64,000 bases of DNA, taken from the NCBI RefSeq assembly GCF_000001735.4, contig NC_003074.8, forward strand, positions 14,887,261-14,951,260. Reading direction: 5' to 3'. Shown in pieces: positions 10,981 to 21,419 of this stretch (its first letter is position 1; each line of letters opens with the position of its first letter). The notes beneath the pieces are model-generated. The model did no database searches. It was not told where the DNA came from and was given only the letters and a program-made list of their open reading frames with translations. Source of the DNA: Arabidopsis thaliana. Its lineage: Eukaryota; Streptophyta; Magnoliopsida; Brassicales; Brassicaceae. A program made the translations under genes and the position numbers.

Positions 10981-12260
10981 TTTTGCAAAATAAAATTTTA
11001 ACATCAAAACGATATATCAAAACGACGTCGTTTGGAGACACGTCATCATACACGTGTACGATGACTCAGCATCATAACGGTGTTGACTAACATCCGTTAG
11101 ATTGACTATGATTTTTGCACGTTTTATAAAGATTAGGTATGAGATTCAAAATATATTGAAGTTTAGGTTGTAAAACACCCTACAATTTTGTTTAGGTATG
11201 AAAATACACTTTGGAAAAAGTACAGGTATGAAAATCCTCTTTTCCTCACTACATCAAGGAATCATACAGGTAGATTCACTCTTAGAACAACAGAGTTCAT
11301 TGCAAAAGAACAAAAAAAGCTAAAGTACTGTAAATTCGTCCCAGGTGGACAAGGTATATATGATGTTCGTGAGGATGGTGTTAGTTATACTGTCAACATT
11401 AGATTGAGAATATGTGTATGTCGGAGATGGGATATGAGTGGAATCCCATGTCATCATGTTCTACGTGTGATCACAGAGAAAAAGCTCAATCGTGAAGATT
11501 ACATATCAGATTGGTACTTGAATTCTAGGAAGCAGAGTATTACAGTGACTCAATCCACAATGTCAATGTGATGTTATTTTGGAATAAATCAGGTTCTCTT
11601 GTGCTGCCACCTCTTACTCTAGTTGAGCAGATTGAAAACAGGAAAGGGAGAAAATCAAAACCAAAGAGGAAAAAAGGCAAGAATGAGTCACCTTCAAAGA
11701 AGAAGAAACTCAGTAAAGAGAAAAGAATTATGCATTGTCGTCAATGTGGGCATTCTAATCACAATGAATCAAAGTGTCGTAATATTAGAGTAGAGAAGTA
11801 TATGACACCAAGGAAAAAGAAGACTTCAAACACAAACGCAGGAGAAGGATCAAGTCAAGCAACACAAGCAAGTCAACCAACACAAGATTGATCTATTTTC
11901 AGGTTTGAGGATAAGGCAACAAAACATCCGACTCTTTCAGGTTTGGTATAAGGTTTTTCAGAATTTTTTGGGACAAGTAACAACCCTTACAATAGTCTGT
12001 TTTTTTTAATGTTTTTTTAGTATGTATAACTCTTATGATGGTTATGTTGTGTCTACGGATTTAAATTAGTATAACTCTTATGTTGGGAAGTTTTAAAAAA
12101 ACTCTTATGTTGGATGTGTTGTGTCTTTGGATTTAAATTTTGTTTCCTTCAATTCATGTCCTTTTTATGTTATCTTGTGTCCTCTTTATGATTTAATGAC
12201 TTATCCTTATGATTTATTGATTTATATAAAGTGTTAGGGTTACAAAGTTAATGAACAAGT

Positions 12261-12320
12261 TAGTGTCTCAATGGTAACGATAATTAGAAAATTTGGAAGG
12301 GTCTACGGTTCGAATCCCCA
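12261..12320 (+). other. tRNA-like module near MULE-1 right end
   Basis: tagtgtctcaatggtaacga ... acggttcgaatcccca. The B-box-like ggttcgaatcc at 12,307-12,317 is identical to that in MULE-3. It lies about 270 bp inside the terminus and reads outward. Confidence 0.6.
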
Positions 12321-12379
12321 ATTATACAAAAAAAGTTTCAATAAAATTTGAAATCAAATAGCAAAAATGACGTCGTTTT

Positions 12380-12589
12380 CTATAATATGCCACGTCAATA
12401 TACACGTGTCAGCTGCTCAGCAATCGTTAACATTGACTAACAACCTGTTAACGTTGACTTCTAATTATGCACTATGTTATGAGTTCAGGTAGGTTTTTAA
12501 ATTGTTTTGTGTTTAGGTATAAAACATCACTAGTCATTTATTCAGGCTGAAAAAGGTACTTTTTGAATAGTCCAGATTGAAAAATGCCC
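12380..12589 (+). repeat. MULE-1 right terminal inverted repeat
   Basis: Inverted partner of 3,912-4,135, ending ...gattgaaaaatgccc immediately before the second copy of the 193-bp copia duplication. Confidence 0.8.
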
Positions 12590-12780
12590 ATTTAGACCCT
12601 GTGAGGATGACGAAGATATACTTGATCCCGAAGTACCTTACATGAGTGCTATTGGTGGACTTATGTATCTTGCAAATTGTACAAGACCAGATATTGCTTT
12701 TACTACTAATTTGCTTGCAAGGTACAATTCTTCCCCAACTCGAAGACATTGGAATGGGATAAAGCACATCTTCCGTTATC
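12588..12780 (+). repeat. Right copy of 193-bp duplication flanking MULE-1
   Basis: Partner of 3,712-3,904 (same length, about 14 mismatches). Unlike the left copy it continues smoothly into downstream copia sequence, so the uninterrupted copia reading runs left part, then right part, with this block present twice. Confidence 0.85.
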
Positions 12781-13329
12781 TTCAAGGTACTATTGATTTA
12801 TGATTATACTTTTCTAGAAACACCGAGTTTGGTATAGTTGGTTTTGTAGATGCAGAGTATTTATCGGACCCTCATAAGTATAGATCATAAACCAGATATG
12901 TTTTTACCATTGGGGAACTACAATCTCGTGGCGTCCTCAAAAGCAGAATTTAATGGCCACTTCATCAAAGCACACATAAATTATGCTCTTCATGAAGCGT
13001 GTAGAGAATGTGTTTGGTTTAGATCCATGACTAACCATATTCAAGAAGCAAGTGGATTAATCATCAAAAATGAGCCAACAAAATTATATGAAGATAATGA
13101 TGCTTGTGTTGCTCAAATCAAAGAAGGTTATATCAAGAGCGATAGAACGAAGCATATCCCTCCAAGATTTTTCTCCTACACTCTAGAACTTAAGAAAAAT
13201 AAAGAAGTTGATATCTAGTATACCCGCTCAAGTGACAACACAGCTGATCTGTTCACAAAGGCGCTTCCTACATCGACATTCAGAAAGCATATTCACCGTA
13301 TCGGAATGCGCCATCTACGAGATCTCTGA
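12781..13329 (+). pseudogene. Copia-1 RNase H remnant
   Basis: Text includes VGFVDAEYLSDPHKYRS, a broken ...SSKAEFNGHFIKAHINYALHEACRECVWFR..., LYEDNDACVAQIKEGYIKSDRTKHIPPRFF and DLFTKALPTSTFRKHI, which is the RNase H domain at the C-terminus of a copia polyprotein. Stops at 12,802 and 13,216 and frame changes mark it as dead. Confidence 0.8.
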
Positions 13330-13472
13330 AGATAAGAATAGATGATATTTTTTTTTTAGGGAGAGATTGTGCTACTGTACTCTTTTTTCCTTGTCATGGT
13401 TTTTATCCAATATATTTTTTCATGATAAGTTTTGTAACGAGGTATAACACAATAATAGTAACTAAGGGAGAG

Positions 13473-13700
13473 TGTTAAAGTTAGATAATTATCAATTATT
13501 GTGTTTATCCATTTATCCCTTGAAGCCCATGTGACTTGTTGTCCAAGTCTTTGGTATGACTTATCGAAAGAGCTCTACCCACCCCTATATATACGTTGCA
13601 TTTGTAAAGAAGAAAAATATGAATAAGAGAATCACTTTTATAACTCTCTTGTCTCTTCTTCTTCTTTGTTATTATAGAATATTATAATATATCATATTCA
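13473..13700 (+). repeat. Copia-1 3' LTR (right boundary approximate)
   Basis: Starts tgttaaagttagata directly after the polypurine tract. It contains a TATA-like ctatatatacg at about 13,583 and a CT-rich run (cttgtctcttcttcttctt), as in copia promoters. It ends near ...tatcatattca. No 5' LTR is available for comparison, so the end is a guess. Confidence 0.6.
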
Positions 13701-14822
13701 ATAGATAAGAGAAATGAATAATCAATATAATGACTAATGAAACTTCACATTACTAACTAAATTAAGAGCCTGATACTTTAATTACAAAAAAAAAAGTCGT
13801 AAGCCAAAGTTCCTAAATTCTCTACACAGACGGACCTAGACCTCTTATGGCTTATTCTATTTTTAATATGTATCTTTCATCTATTTTTATTAATGAAAGT
13901 ATATTCAACTGTGTATAGTGTTCTTCCTATGAGAGATCATTGAAACGCTTCTTGAGAAAAGAAAAGAGTAGCGTCGTTCAAAAAAGAATGATATTGAATG
14001 ATATCCTAGAATTAGGACCATATAGCAGCTTAAATACATATATTTCACAAATGTAATACAATAAAAACAAAGATCTTCTCCGATTAACAAACAACTTCTC
14101 CGATTACCAATGCATAACCCAACACATCGAATCGATGTTCATGAAACATTCAAATGATCAAACGCTAGCTCTCGGCATGAAAGAACCTAACAACAACAAG
14201 AGATTCAAAAAAAAAGATAACAAACGTTTACAAAAAAATTTGGTTATTTTCTGCAATTGATCTTCATTGCTATATATCTCTGCTTCTTGATTCTTCCTTT
14301 GACAACTTCCCTCGACCAATCTTCACTTGCCACGTCTCACATCTATTGTCTCCACTCATCTACTGCCACGTGTCTCTATGATATATTAGTGCCTCATTTC
14401 ATATATCAAATCTCCCATGTTTGTAGTCAAGGTTCTAAGTTTGAAAAATCGTTTGCGCAAAACAAAAAGAAATAACACCATTGTTGATGCCTTTGTGTTG
14501 TCTGTTAGCCATCTTACAATCTCTCGAGTAATGTCTTGTATGCTTGAAACTTCCATTCGTTTATCATAAAGAAGTAACAATATGGTAGAAGTTGCCGATT
14601 TTCTCACTAACACCCTCAAAGACCACGTAACAACACTCTTGTCAACATACACCATTCGATGTCATTTGTCTTGTTCATTCACTAGTAGTTGGCGAATCAC
14701 CAAACTGTTATGGAACAACAACTTTACTCTTCTTAGAAGCTCTTGGGCAGGTGTGATCCGGACATACGTCTTCACATTCGAAATTATTTGAAGTTGCAAG
14801 ATCTTGAACTCCAGCACTAAGA
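13701..14822. other. Non-coding region with a short gypsy-leader-like remnant
   Basis: Mostly AT-rich with no credible ORF. At 14,155-14,175 the motif gatcaaacgctagctct matches 47,933-47,951, just upstream of a gypsy gag (both read on the minus strand as ...agagctagcgtttgatc). So 14,080-14,400 is probably the decayed leader/LTR of a related gypsy element. The rest is unassigned. Confidence 0.35.
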
Positions 14823-14950
14823 TTGTACGAATACGAAATCTGCTTATTTGCATCACAGTACGAAATCTTTTTATTGTACGAATACGAAATCTGCTTATTG
14901 TACGAATACGAAATCTGCTTATTGTACGAATACGAAATCTGTTTATTTGC
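14823..14950 (+). repeat. Short tandem repeat, 24-bp unit
   Basis: attgtacgaatacgaaatct plus four further bases is repeated with an exact 24-bp period at 14,873, 14,897 and 14,921. Degenerate copies on the left are interrupted by a ttgcatcacag variant. Confidence 0.9.
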
Positions 14951-15008
14951 ATTACCTAGTCGATTCAAGGATATCCAACCAGAAGCGGTTACTTAGGCAA
15001 TCATGACA

Positions 15009-15456
15009 GAACCAAATATCACCATGATGAATTTATGAGGGGAGGACCACTAACAAACACTAGAGAATTGTTTAACCGCAAGCACTCTAGTTTGCGATAA
15101 TTGAGCAAACATTTGGAGTCTAGAAGGCTAAGTGGAGGATATTGGATCGTAAACACCAAAAATATGAGTTGAAAAAGTGGGTGAAACTTGTGACAACAAC
15201 TATGACTCTCCATAATTTTATTAGAAATTCATGTCAAGAGGATGCAGATTTTGCACATTGCGAAGCGTTGGAAGAATATGAACATCATGGTGATGAAGTA
15301 GTAGAAAACGATGAAGTAGTAGAAAATGATGAAGTAGAGGACAATGTTCCAAACACTGATCATGTACCGTACGTACCGACTGGTGCTAGAGCGATGGAAG
15401 ATGTACGTGATTCTATCACTGAAGAGATAACTAGAGGATATCGACTTCCATATTAG
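15009..15456 (+). pseudogene. PIF/Harbinger transposase, C-terminal remnant
   Basis: Reading frames carry YHHDEFMRGGPLTNTRELFN, then, after a frame change, IIEQTFGV-KAKWRILD with a stop inside, then KLVTTTMTLHNFIRNSCQEDADF. This matches the C-terminal DDE_Tnp_4 domain of plant Harbinger/HARBI1-like transposases. The Glu in IIEQTFG would be the third catalytic residue. An acidic tail with repeated VVENDE units follows and ends at 15,456. Upstream catalytic Asp motifs are missing, so this is a 3' fragment. Confidence 0.8.
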
Positions 15457-15926
15457 AAGTTATTGTAGGCAAAAACAATTATTGTGTTAACTATAATTTA
15501 TTTCTGTTTTATATTTCTCATTGTTTTTCTATGTATTTTCTTTCAACTTTAATTTATGAGGTTTTTTAACAAATAATTTATGAATTTTCCAAGTTTAATA
15601 TAGTACCATATTTTATTCTAAAAAAATTCTAGTGTTTTTTAATTTTGATAGAAGAATAATTTACATGTAACTGTAATTTACATCTTAAAAATAACACTAA
15701 AATAAATATATGTCATTTTCAGTCATTTTATACACTATGCATTGAGATGCAGATGCACATTGTTAAAAAAAAAATCAAACGAACACATCTGCATTCACAT
15801 GATTCATCTAGATGCACCATCAACTTCATAAACAAACATCATCTAAATGGTGTATTTGAATGGATCTTCTGGATGGATCACCCAAATGCATTACCTAACT
15901 GATCACACGAACAACACCATATTGAA
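15457..15926 (+). mobile_element. Probable 3' untranslated end of the Harbinger element
   Basis: Non-coding. The stretch 15,770-15,926 is built of short related words (aacgaacacatctgcat, gatcacacgaacaacacc) of the kind found in the terminal regions of Harbinger-type elements. It ends near aacaccat at 15,921. The matching left terminus was not found, so the boundary is tentative. Confidence 0.4.
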
Positions 15927-18576
15927 AAGAAATTTTTTGGAAATCGAACTCAAAACATGGTTGCATTATATGTTCAACTAGAATGTGACCCGTGGTACAC
16001 TACGAGTTTAGTACTTTTTGTTTATTTTTTATTTTTATAAATGAAGAATTTGTTATGTATTATGTGTATAAGTGTTTGTGTTAAGTAATAAATTTTTCGA
16101 TAAGTTTATATATAGTTTTTATGAAGTCGTAAGTTTATGATATTAATAAGTTTAATATTATTTTATCTTCTATGATTTGATCCGTGATACACTATAAGGT
16201 AATAAAATATGTTTTATTTTATAAAATTTTGTATTTAAATTACATAATTTAAACTTTTTGTGTTGTTAAATTTAGCCCGTAGAACACATGTAATTTAATA
16301 ACTTTGTATTACAATTAGATATTTAGATGTGTTAAAGAAGATTAACATTAGAGGCGTCAAAGAAAATTAACTCTTATTTTAATATTAATGTTGATTTTTA
16401 AAATACCAACAAAAAGTATATTTTTCTAACTAAAAAATTAAAACTAAAATTATATTTGTTAAATGCTACTATTATTTGTTTTGTTTAGTGTTAAAGATTA
16501 TATAGTTGGGAGCACAACAAATAAAACATTCGTACCTTGTGATCTTGTTTTTTTAGAGGAAGCAAACTATTGAGTCAAATTTGTTCCTAACATGAGTCAA
16601 ACTTGTTCGGTCTTCAAAAAAATATACATTCTCATCATTCCCTGAAGCTATAAGAAAGAAAAAGGGTCAATAAAACAGAATATAAAATCATAATTAGATA
16701 GTATTATTAATTATGTTAGAAACCCAAGATCAATATTTTCTTTACATATCATACCTTAAGCTGTAACAAAAAAATAAAATAAATATATATATATATAGGT
16801 GTCAATTTGATGAGTAGAATCTCAAAAAAGAAACATGATTAGTTTTGTATTTGCAAGAAGTCTAAAAACAATAATCCTCACATTTGAATTGTCTTAACCC
16901 TAACTTTGGTATTAATACACATATATAAAGCACTTGATGAAATTTGATAATCTTACCATTTTTTTCTTTGTCACGTATGAGGTTAGCAGTGTCTTGCTTA
17001 CATTTGCAATCCCTCAAATAAGTAAATGATGCGGTCACTGATGTTGGTAGGGTTTTGGAGCTTTGCTATATATCAAAATGGTATTGGTGTTTTGTGTATT
17101 TAGGTGGTTGGGTATTTATAGTGTTTTGTTATGTTAATAGGTTTTTGATTAGAAAATATAAAAAATATTAATGAGCAAGTATTTGATATCTTTGAAAATC
17201 TTTAAATCGTCACAAACTAAGAATATGCTACGTAGATGCTTAATCAAATATTGATGAAATCTTTTAGTTATGAGAAATTTCTTATTCTATTAGTTGAATT
17301 GAATATTTAATTAATATGGTTCAATTTTGTTAGGAAACAAATGCTAAATGTAATATAATTTCTAGCATTATAATAGGAAACAATTTCCTGTGGAAAAATC
17401 TGTTTGTTATAAATTTAATGATTAAATGTCGTTTAGATTTTATTTAGGAAAATCTCAAATTAGGTAGGAAAATCTATCTTAGGAAGATGCTTGAGTATGA
17501 ATCAAGACTATTCTGAAAATGTATTTTGATTACCGGATTTATTGTTGAAACTAATTAGAGAAGAATAAATTTTGCTAAGATTTGATGACATTTAAATTAG
17601 CATTTAAAACTAAAATCGTTTTAAAATCAAATAATTCTAGATATGGTTAGTTAGGATTGATTTTCGAATTTTGCTAATTAGGAAATAATCATTCATTAAT
17701 TCCGTAGAGTTTTAGGGATTGATTTGTGCAATTTATTAGGGTAGTAGTTAACAATATCTATGTTTAGGCAAGTAATTAGTGCAATATCTTAATTGTTAAT
17801 AAAAAATTTGGTCATTGTTCTAAAGAAAATATCTTGTCTGATTGATTTTGTAGGGACTAAACATACAATATCAAAATTGAAAAAAGATTTTTCGACACAA
17901 ATCGTCTCCAAAAATGTATATGTAGATAGATTTATAAGTGTCATCAACCGCTTGAGTTACTTATGAAATCCTATTTTGTTTGAATTTTTTTTTTTGATAT
18001 ATTTAAGATAAAAAAAGTAAAATAAGATTACATTTTTCAGTGGATTTAATAAACAAATGGTTAGAACTAAAACAAGAAATATGAGATCTAAAAAAGAAAG
18101 GAAGCTAAGTAAATCTCATAGAGATAGAGATCTAATGAGGATGTCTACAAGGATATTACTGATAGAAAAAAACAAAAAAACAAAAACAAAAGAGTGTAAA
18201 CATAGTAGCACACACTCCCTAATGCATCTAATAATTACCCGCACGCATTAACATCTCTCACATGAGTCTAATGAGAAAGTCTCTTAGAAACAAAACACCC
18301 AAAGCATGTCTCATCACTTGACCAGCTTTTGTCTTCGTCCCACAGACATCTCCACTCTCTTTTGTCTTCTCTCCACAAACCCTAATCACTATTAACACAC
18401 AAATCACAGCTTTTCAAAACTATATATTATATCCAAATATCAATATATCCTTTTTCTAACTCTCATCAATATGTCTTGGCAGCTTTTGATATTTTCTTAG
18501 CAGACAAACACACTTGAGCTGTTTTTTTTTAATCTATAAATACTCTTTTTTTGTTGATAGCTTTGAGATCTCTCTC
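15927..18576. other. AT-rich intergenic DNA upstream of the BG1-like gene
   Basis: No supported gene. At 15,991-16,290 three diverged copies of a word like gacccgtggtacactacgag (15,989; 16,180; 16,275) recall sub-repeats of Helitron/ATREP-type DNA, but no Helitron termini were identified. A (ta)n run lies at 16,780-16,797. The 18,300-18,570 portion, with many c/t-rich stretches, is probably the promoter and 5' leader of the next gene. Confidence 0.4.
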
Positions 18577-19602
18577 ATGGCTTTTCCTCAGAGAAAACGA
18601 ACACCTTCTTTCTCTTCTTCTGTTCTTGACTCTGTTTACCGTTCTATCGACGAATCTGACGGTCTCCAAAGTGACCTAAAAGGATCCATCAACGAAAATG
18701 TATCTTCATCATCATCCTCACCATCACCAAACAAGAAAGACGACAAGCTTACAACTCTAAGGCGAGCAATCATGGACGAAGAACACTGGCTTTACGCCCG
18801 AAGCAGCACCACTACCACTAACTCCTCTGATTCCTCTTCTTTTTCCTCTTCCGAGGCAGAGTCATATCGAACAAAGAGAAGGTTGAGAAAGCTTGCGGAA
18901 CAAGGTAAAAGATCAGGTGATGAGAGACAGAGAACAAAGAGAACGGTAATGGACAACGATAGTAGATTGTTTTCCAAGTCCGATGATGATAAGAAGCCTA
19001 AAGCCGTGAAGATAATTGAGGAGCTAAAGAGATCGAAGCAGCCAGTGTCTCCTGGAGCGCGTCTCACTAGCTTCCTCAACTCGATCTTCCAATCTAACGC
19101 CAAGAAAGTGAAGCTTTGTTCTGTCGGTAAGACAACAGACGTTAAGTCCTCATCCTCAAAGTCTTGCTTCAGTCGAACAAGAAATAAAACCGACAACAAC
19201 AACAACAACTGCAAGAAGTTGGAAAGGTCTATAAGATTCTATCCGGTTAGAGTAACCATTGATGGAGACTGCAGAGACTATGCTCAAAAACACATTACTC
19301 GCGTGAGGAAACCAATTCCAGAATTTACCGCTAAGAAGAGTGTCAAAGAGGAGATTAAGACCAACGATCATCACACTGAGTTTACTTGCATCACAAGAAA
19401 TATAGGTTTGAAGGATTTTGTGAGAAGTAACAAATATGAAGGTAAAGAAGAGGAGGAGGATGCTTGGAGTCACTCAAGTTCGGATCTGTTTGAGCTTGAT
19501 AGTTACCGGATCGGTATGGGGCGGTACTTAAAAGAACTTCCAGTCTATGAAACTACTGATTTCAAGACTAATCAAGCCATTGCTAGAAGCTTGCTTTTGT
19601 AG
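18577..19602 (+). CDS. BIG GRAIN 1-like protein
   Basis: Single-exon gene, 341 residues from the ATG at 18,577. An in-frame ATG at 18,514 exists, but the family begins near the conserved RTPSFSSSVLDSVYRSIDES block, seen here at residues 8-27. Other family blocks are the basic KAVKIIEELKRSKQPVSPGARLTSFLNSIF (about residues 150-180), SIRFYPVRVTIDGDCRDY (about 225-245) and the C-terminal SSDLFELDSYRIG ... ELPVYETTDF (about 305-330). Long Ser-rich and basic stretches suggest disorder. In rice BG1 is a plasma-membrane-associated protein that promotes auxin response and grain size. The Arabidopsis members are less defined. It is intact and isolated among transposons. By remembered gene order it would be the At3g42800 ortholog. 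Confidence 0.85.
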   Translation: MAFPQRKRTPSFSSSVLDSVYRSIDESDGLQSDLKGSINENVSSSSSSPSPNKKDDKLTTLRRAIMDEEHWLYARSSTTTTNSSDSSSFSSSEAESYRTKRRLRKLAEQGKRSGDERQRTKRTVMDNDSRLFSKSDDDKKPKAVKIIEELKRSKQPVSPGARLTSFLNSIFQSNAKKVKLCSVGKTTDVKSSSSKSCFSRTRNKTDNNNNNCKKLERSIRFYPVRVTIDGDCRDYAQKHITRVRKPIPEFTAKKSVKEEIKTNDHHTEFTCITRNIGLKDFVRSNKYEGKEEEEDAWSHSSSDLFELDSYRIGMGRYLKELPVYETTDFKTNQAIARSLLL

Positions 19603-20664
19603 TGTTTTGTTTTGTTCCTATAACTTTTTTCCTTATCATTGAAATTAATTTACTACTTACGCCAAAGAAGATATCAATTTACTAATTACATTTATTTGGT
19701 CTTGAGTCATTGTCACGTGCCTGGTTTCGTGGATTACTAACAGCAGGTCCGGCTCATTAAAACATTAGACCCTGCACAAATATATATTCTTAAAAAAAAT
19801 CTAATTCTCAAATTGTACCAAAATGTGGACCCTTAAATATAAAGATATTTTGTTAAAATATTGGAGATCTTGTGTTTTTCCTCTTAGGTACATGCCAAAA
19901 ACTATGCTTAACTATGATTACATTCGGGCTCATCTAAATTGTTATCACCTAGCTACAAATGGCTAAATATTTTTTTTAGAATATGGTCATGTATGATTAG
20001 TATGTGGCTACATAACGGTTTAAATAATTTGTAACCGATCTTTAAATATATATTGCAATACATCCACGATGTGCTAGTTTAGTTGAGAATCGAAAATCAT
20101 AAAATTATCTTGTTTACGGTTTTAATGGAGATTCCAATGTGGGTTGCTTTTGGTGAAAGTGTTCTTTCGAAATTGACATTTAGAAAACTATATTCTGTGA
20201 ATATATCACATGAAAAATTGAGTGATTTGACTATCTTATCTATCGAAAGAAACACTGATAAAATATTGACCAAAAATTTAATTAGATATTTTATGAAGAA
20301 AAAAAGAAAACAATATACTGTCTGTTGAACAAATATATTTAGTTATTCTTTTCAAATTTTTCAAATTTTTTTAATATCACCATGATGTGTTTGATGAGAC
20401 ATACTGTATATATCATTAAATCATCCATAAGATCTTACAAGCCAACGATGCATTTCAAATTTGTGGTACGTATTGTACAAAAATAGATACATGTAATTCA
20501 TATTTTTTTCTTTTTTAATTTATGTAATCAGTGACCCATAAGTATTATTACATGGACAGATGCATGTGCATTAAAACAAGTTCTCTTATCCCCCAAAGAG
20601 GACTCTTCACAATACAGCTTGTTTTGGTTGTGATATTGATTACATCTACTTCTTTCTTTTATTT
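19603..20664. other. Intergenic region downstream of the BG1-like gene
   Basis: 3' flank, AT-rich. The segment gcaggtccggctcattaaaa at 19,744 looks like the edge of a hAT-type MITE, but no second end or target duplication was found. An 81-codon frame at 20,083-20,328 has no recognisable content. Confidence 0.4.
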
Positions 20665-21019
20665 TGTAACATCCGGTTTTAGGAATATGGTAATGCATGC
20701 GTAAAGATTCAAAAGAATTGATTTGATCATTTATTTAACCAAAATGTACATATTTTTTCGGTCAAACGTTCTGCGAGAGTTCCATAATTAAGCATGTTTG
20801 GGCTGGAACAATTTTAGGATGGTGACTTTCAGGGAAGTGATTGTCGGAACCATGTGAGTGAGGAGTAAACACGGGAAAAATCATGTGGTGATTTATAGGA
20901 TCGATAAACAAGTCTTTAAAGCTTTTCGAATGTAGCAAACTGACCATCGGACATGAGTGGACTCATAGACCCAAAAAAAGATGTGGATGCTCACTAGTAA
21001 GGGTGATCGAGACGTTACA
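20665..21019 (+). mobile_element. Cassandra-type TRIM: LTR-like unit with embedded 5S rRNA sequence
   Basis: A 355-bp unit starts tgtaacatccgg and ends gagacgttaca, giving short inverted ends (TGTAACATC / TGTAACGTC). It contains a block clearly derived from 5S rRNA (20,771-20,850). LTRs with a tgtaacat start and an internal 5S-like promoter are the defining trait of Cassandra terminal-repeat retrotransposons in miniature. No second LTR or primer-binding site is adjacent, so this is probably a solo LTR. A target duplication was not recognised. Confidence 0.7.
20771..20850 (+). other. 5S rRNA-like block inside the Cassandra-type LTR
   Basis: agttccataattaagcatgt ... ggatggtgactttcagggaa aligns by eye with the plant 5S core agttaagcgtgc ... 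ggatgggtgacctcctggga, which holds the A box, intermediate element and C box. It is degenerate at several promoter positions, so it is neither a functional 5S gene nor likely an active pol III promoter. Confidence 0.75.
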
Positions 21020-21401
21020 TTCTACTGTTTATATGTTTTATCTTTGTCTTTAGAAAAATCAGTGTAGTTTAATGGGTCTAACTCCTACAAATACTCTTTT
21101 TAATTTAATAATCTTTGTGCTCACTAAAGCAATGTCGTTTGTAGGAGTTAAACTTATTAGACTCCAATAAAAATGAGAGATAAAATAAAATGAAGTGATA
21201 AATTTTATTTGTCTAAAAAAAAAAAAAAATCTGAGTATTTTTATTAGTATTGTAGAACACTAAAAAAACTTTAACAAAAAAAAAAAACACTAGAAGAATT
21301 AATCTGCGCCATGCATGATGAATGAAAGAAGTAAATCCAAGTATTTTCGTAATAATCAAATCCTCCTACTCTCAAGATCAATAAATAGGATTTTGGCCAA
21401 C

Positions 21402-21419
21402 AAAAGAGTCTACACGTGG
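21402..21419. repeat. Target-site duplication, left copy (LINE)
   Basis: aaaagagtctacacgtgg occurs here and again at 22,998-23,015, directly after the element's short poly-A. The first few A bases are ambiguous with the tail, giving a duplication of 14-18 bp. Confidence 0.9.

Larger units (their letters stand above)
9279..11247 (+). mobile_element. MULE-3: 2.0 kb element carrying a GRF zinc-finger gene
   Basis: Long terminal inverted repeats start gggaaaaggggattttcata on the left and gaggaaaagaggattttca when the right end is read in reverse. They continue for roughly 290 bp, including catacc, aatatattttgaatctcatacc and gtgctgagtcatcgtacatg-type blocks. The right repeat carries an extra internal stretch of about 50 bp. 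The interior encodes a GRF zinc-finger protein and no transposase. Sub-terminal motifs (gttagtcaac, cacgtgta) resemble those of MULE-1, suggesting a shared transposase family. Confidence 0.85.
4704..11891 (+). pseudogene. MULE-1 mudrA-type transposase, split by two nested elements
   Basis: Exonic pieces, in order. About 4,704-5,168: N-terminal region (FHVYHGGYWV, acidic tail). 5,170-5,626: KANVTAKLFMDEIR and FYVCFDVIRRLWSMWC, with a spliced intron near 5,419-5,508. 8,563-9,278: CRPIFGINGCFLK and IISDRQKGLLNA. 11,248-11,570: a SWIM finger, CRRWDMSGIPCHHVL. 11,571-11,891: lysine-rich tail with a terminal knuckle CRQCGHSNHNESKC. Together this is the full Mutator transposase order (N-terminal, MULE DDE core, SWIM, knuckle). 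The first catalytic Asp (GIDGC in the family) is Asn at 8,590-8,592. Frameshifts and stops are present besides the two insertions. Confidence 0.85.
3905..12589 (+). mobile_element. MULE-1: 8.7 kb Mutator-like element with long terminal inverted repeats
   Basis: The two ends are inverted repeats of about 200 bp. Left starts gggatttttcaatct at 3,912 and right ends agattgaaaaatgccc at 12,589, followed inwards by matching motifs (gtcaacgttaac, gacacgtgtat). Between them lies one broken mudrA-type transposase gene on the plus strand. That gene is interrupted by two further MULEs (5,627-8,562 and 9,279-11,247), so the element itself is about 3.8 kb. It sits in copia-1 and is flanked by a 193-bp duplication instead of a 9-bp one. 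Confidence 0.85.
12588..13700 (+). mobile_element. Copia-1, right part: RNase H, polypurine tract and 3' LTR
   Basis: Continues the copia-1 pol text after MULE-1, through RNase H to ...TKALPTSTFRKHIHRIGM at about 13,258-13,310. A purine-rich tract (taagggagag, ending 13,472) precedes the LTR. The order and orientation match the left part, supporting one original element. Confidence 0.8.

Noticed and set aside
15989-16300. Helitron-like sub-repeats (acccgtggtacacta)
   Set aside because: No 5' TC or 3' hairpin plus CTRR end identified; kept only as a note in the intergenic entry.
18792-19473. Long minus-strand frames opposite the BG1-like gene
   Set aside because: Antisense shadows of a Ser-rich coding sequence; the plus-strand product has the conserved family blocks.
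19744-19860. Possible hAT MITE edge (caggtccggctca)
   Set aside because: No matching second end and no 8-bp duplication found, unlike the clear case at 61,942.
20083-20328. 81-codon frame after the BG1-like gene
   Set aside because: No homology recognised, AT-rich, no promoter or splice context.
20771-20850. Functional 5S rRNA gene
   Set aside because: Too short and mutated at promoter boxes; lies inside an LTR-like unit.
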